Assembly: GCA_045617105.1 (NCBI GenBank)
Contig: JAZLHW010000034.1
Coordinates: forward strand, 1-8,202
Source of the DNA: CALELM01 sp045617105
GTDB lineage: Bacteria > Bacillota > Negativicutes > Selenomonadales > Selenomonadaceae
Length of the DNA: 8,202 nt
Direction: 5' to 3'
Shown: positions 6,671-8,202 of the stretch, piece after piece
How positions within the stretch are numbered: position 1 is the first letter of the stretch
How the letters are laid out: the number at the start of each line of letters is the position of its first letter
Notes under the pieces: generated by a model
The model's database searches: none
Seen by the model: the letters and a program-made list of their open reading frames with translations, nothing else
What the model was told of the DNA's origin: nothing
Made by a program: the position numbers and the translations under genes

Positions 6671-6699
6671 ATTTTATCGCTAAAGTATAGGAAAAGCAA
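6671..6699 (-). promoter_or_regulatory. putative serC promoter
   Basis: On the minus strand, TTGCTT (6699-6694, 3 of 6) and TAAAAT (6676-6671, 5 of 6) are spaced by 17 bp. The transcript would start near 6664 with a leader of about 79 nt. In that leader, 6649-6653 and 6624-6628 form a 5-bp inverted repeat (GTCCA/TGGAC) of uncertain meaning. The -35 match is poor, so confidence is moderate. Confidence 0.45.
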
Positions 6700-6796
6700 G
6701 GAGAAGTTTGTTTATGTCCAGCGAGTTCTGTGTTACACTGTATAAGATGTGATCGTTCAAGTTTGTATCGTATATCTGAAATGGAAGAGGAGTCAG

Positions 6797-7291
6797 ATGG
6801 CAGAGTATGGTTCACAGGATAAAATTTCAATGGAAACAGATCGTTTGAGAATATATGCAGCATCGAAAGAACAGATGGAGTCATTCATAGCTGTACAATC
6901 AATAGACGTTCTGAAAGCAGCTTACCAAGAAATGCTTGATGGCTGTCTGGCACATTCTGATCAATGGGTGTGGTATGCCATTTGGATGGTCGAACTTAAA
7001 GATGGTACACACATAGGTGAAATTTGTTTCAAAGGGATAGATGCGGCAGGCAGTGTTGAGATCGGTTATGGCGTCTCAAGCAAATATGAAGGCCGTGGAT
7101 ATGCAGCGGAAGCCGTATCCGCCATTACGGATTGGGCATTGAAGCAGCAAGGCGTAACTTGTATAAAAGCAGAAACGGACGAGGGGAATATTGCTTCTCA
7201 ATGCGTCCTCCGAAAAGCAGGTTTTGAGCAAACGGGAAAGCTGGGAGAAGAAGGCCCTTTATTTTTACGCAAAAAGTGTGAAGTGGTATGA
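6797..7291 (+). CDS. GNAT-family N-acetyltransferase (RimJ/RimL-like)
   Basis: A 164-residue acetyl-CoA-dependent acetyltransferase of the Acetyltransf_3 type; the acceptor (protein N-terminus, antibiotic or small amine) cannot be told. TDRLRIYAAS (14-23) is the usual first strand. VEIGYGVSSKYEGRGYA (87-103) is motif A, with the pyrophosphate-binding R/Q-x-x-G-x-G/A loop at 97-103. ETDEGNIASQCVLRKAGF (126-143) is motif B, with N131 and S134. The end, GEEGPLFLRK, is the normal end of such proteins. The start ATG 6797 is preceded by GGAAGAGGAG; the open frame reaches back to GTG 6749 without a good ribosome binding site, and ATG 6830 is a later alternative. I found no convincing promoter, though TATAAG at 6741 and TACACT at 6734 are possible -10 elements. 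It is divergent from serC and 83 nt ahead of the HTH gene, with no terminator between them. Confidence 0.88.
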   Translation: MAEYGSQDKISMETDRLRIYAASKEQMESFIAVQSIDVLKAAYQEMLDGCLAHSDQWVWYAIWMVELKDGTHIGEICFKGIDAAGSVEIGYGVSSKYEGRGYAAEAVSAITDWALKQQGVTCIKAETDEGNIASQCVLRKAGFEQTGKLGEEGPLFLRKKCEVV

Positions 7292-7364
7292 AATTCAGCT
7301 TGTGAAACGGGAGGGGGCTGCAGGCGACAGCGTGTACCGTTCTTTTGTTGTATATGAGATATGA
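7290..7364 (+). pseudogene. possible 3' tail of a lost gene upstream of the HTH gene
   Basis: A frame of 24 codons plus stop (reading EIQLVKREG at its start and SFVVYEI at its end) runs from the acetyltransferase stop to a TGA at 7362-7364, 10 nt before the HTH start, the position expected for the end of an operon partner. The peptide looks protein-like, with charged and hydrophobic residues and no low complexity. The frame continues leftward as a shadow of the acetyltransferase, so the visible tail begins near 7285-7292. No usable start is present. I infer that an upstream partner was lost by a deletion or replacement joining here. The alternative is chance: a 25-codon open frame is not rare. 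Confidence 0.3.
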
Positions 7365-7374
7365 GGTTTGGAAA

Positions 7375-7908
7375 ATGATGAAAAAAAACGATCTGACACG
7401 GGAACTTGACTTATATATCAAAAAGAATTATCGACCAGAGGGCGTTGACCTCGAAGACATTATTGGTTGTGGGTTGGATGGTTTAAGAGGTTTTGCTGGA
7501 CCTCCTCGCAATATGAGCTGGGCACTGGACTTCTTTTTGAAGAAGATGGAGCTGTCCTTCTCGGAGAAGCTCATGCAGCTTATCGAACATAAGGGGCGTA
7601 AGCCTTCTGAAGTTTACTCGAAAGCTGGTATCACCAAGAACCTGTTCTCCAAAATCAAGCATGATAATGAATACCACCCTACCAAGGAGACAGCTTTGGC
7701 TTTTGCTGTCGCACTCCATCTTGACTTGGACGAGACAGCAGATCTGCTGAAACGGGCAGGGTATACACTCTCTCACAGCAGCGAGAGTGATCTTATTGTG
7801 GAGTTCTTTATTGGGCGGGGGATTTACAACATCGACGAGATCAACAATCAGCTCGACTGTCGTGGGCATAAACCTCTGACCAACTGGCGGAGATCCGCAG
7901 ATGCATAA
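7375..7908 (+). CDS. small helix-turn-helix protein of an obscure Firmicutes family
   Basis: A 177-residue cytosolic protein. The N-terminal 55 residues are a variable linker with a likely helix (6-18). Residues 60-131 form an XRE/lambda-repressor-like helix-turn-helix: SFSEKLMQLIEHKGRKPSEV, then YSKAGITKNLFSKIKHDNEY with the recognition helix, then the TKETALAFAVALHLDLDETADLLKRAGY helices (split 103-130). The block LSHSSESDLIVEFFI (132-146) and a C-terminal YNIDEIN (151-157) complete a module I recall in many Firmicutes, both as a stand-alone protein and at the C-terminus of larger proteins, with no settled role. Start: ATG 7375 with GAGG 8 nt upstream (ATG 7378 is adjacent). TTG 7345 and ATG 7354 are in frame but lack a good binding site. 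Probably cotranscribed with the acetyltransferase; a strong terminator follows. Confidence 0.78.
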   Translation: MMKKNDLTRELDLYIKKNYRPEGVDLEDIIGCGLDGLRGFAGPPRNMSWALDFFLKKMELSFSEKLMQLIEHKGRKPSEVYSKAGITKNLFSKIKHDNEYHPTKETALAFAVALHLDLDETADLLKRAGYTLSHSSESDLIVEFFIGRGIYNIDEINNQLDCRGHKPLTNWRRSADA

Positions 7909-7923
7909 AGTTTTTTCAAATAG

Positions 7924-7964
7924 GGTGTGGCAAGATGCAAAAACATTTTGTCACACCTTTTTTT
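7924..7964 (+). terminator. strong intrinsic terminator after the HTH gene
   Basis: A 14-bp stem pairs 7924-7937 with 7944-7957 (GGTGTGGCAAGATG with CATTTTGTCACACC, two G-U wobbles) around the loop CAAAAA, followed by seven T residues. It begins 16 nt after the HTH stop. Between it and the promoter at 8089 only an imperfect hairpin at about 8012-8033 and a doubtful 42-codon frame (7935-8063) are seen. Confidence 0.9.
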
Positions 7965-8088
7965 ATTTTCTCTTTGATTATATTACTCGTTGTCGTTACT
8001 GAAAAATCAGGCAAAGTTTCTGGGAAAATTGCCCAGCATTGCGGACAAAATCATGGTTCATAAACAGCAGTCCTCTTTTTTATTCTTC

Positions 8089-8117
8089 TTGTCACAGGTG
8101 TTTGAATACGATAAAAT
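8089..8117 (+). promoter_or_regulatory. promoter of the right-edge gene
   Basis: -35 TTGTCA (8089-8094, 5 of 6), a 17-bp spacer and -10 TAAAAT (8112-8117, 5 of 6). The start site would be near 8125, leaving about 27 nt before GTG 8152. The in-frame ATG at 8116 overlaps the -10, so it should not be the start of this transcript. Confidence 0.6.
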
Positions 8118-8151
8118 GAAAGCAAGAAAAGGTGCAGGGGGCGAGAATTTC

Positions 8152-8202
8152 GTGCGAAGGATCAAGACATTTGACGAGCTGACGATACAGGATAATTTTA
8201 TC
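8152..8202 (+). CDS. 5' end of a probable PD-(D/E)XK nuclease-family transposase (Rpn type), cut by the window edge
   Basis: Seventeen codons are visible, beginning GTG and reading RRIKTFDELTIQDNFI after the start. The pattern of basic residues, then ELTIQDNF/DDF, is the usual opening of the PDDEXK-type transposase/recombination-promoting nuclease family that is multicopy in many gut Firmicutes. The nuclease motifs lie beyond the window. The GTG start is supported by AGGGGG (8136-8141) 10 nt upstream. ATG 8116 is an in-frame alternative but lies in the -10 box. The family call rests on a very short stretch. Confidence 0.55.
   Translation, partial: MRRIKTFDELTIQDNFI

Noticed and set aside
7253..7364. 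Frameshifted, longer C-terminus of the acetyltransferase
   Set aside because: The in-frame end GEEGPLFLRK already matches the usual end of GNAT proteins, so no frameshift is needed to explain the open frame that follows.
8012..8033. Imperfect hairpin GGCAA...TTGCC
   Set aside because: Short stem with an internal loop and no U tract; likely chance in a non-coding spacer.

Overview
The window looks like a chromosomal housekeeping segment from a low-to-mid G+C anaerobic Firmicute. The promoters are sigma-A-like (TTGACA/TATAAT type with 17-bp spacers), Shine-Dalgarno sites are strong, TTG and GTG starts are common, and the proteins are Firmicutes-type. Negativicutes (Selenomonas/Veillonella relatives) or Lachnospiraceae fit best; I lean to Negativicutes but cannot prove it from the sequence alone.

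Layout. Positions 1-204 hold no supported gene, only a possible leftward promoter near 99-127. A well-formed promoter (205-233) then drives a rightward operon: uppP (undecaprenyl-diphosphatase, real start TTG 277), pth (peptidyl-tRNA hydrolase) and an uncharacterised radical SAM protein with a CX3CX2C cluster. A 20-bp palindrome (3027-3046) separates it from a small heat-shock protein gene (hsp20), which ends at a good intrinsic terminator. Next is guaB (IMP dehydrogenase) with its own extended -10 promoter. This IMPDH belongs to the subtype known structurally from the protozoan Tritrichomonas foetus. guaB converges on serC (phosphoserine aminotransferase, minus strand), and the 180-bp gap between them is packed with three stem-loops, including a long near-perfect hairpin and a serC terminator with an eight-base U tract.

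The right part (6797-8202) is more accessory in character. It holds a GNAT acetyltransferase and then a small helix-turn-helix protein of a recurring but functionally obscure Firmicutes family. Between them an open frame of about 25 codons (7290-7364) ends just before the HTH start and may be the remaining 3' tail of a lost operon partner. A strong terminator follows, then a promoter and the first 17 codons of what looks like a PD-(D/E)XK nuclease-family transposase (Rpn type) running off the right edge.

The first part links cell-wall lipid carrier recycling, translation quality control and an unknown radical SAM reaction in one transcript. The middle genes serve proteostasis, guanine nucleotide synthesis and serine/one-carbon metabolism, each with its own transcription unit. 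No CRISPR array, rRNA, tRNA or complete insertion sequence was seen. The main points for follow-up are the orphaned tail before the HTH gene, the T. foetus-like IMPDH, the unassigned radical SAM protein, and the start reassignments of uppP and serC.
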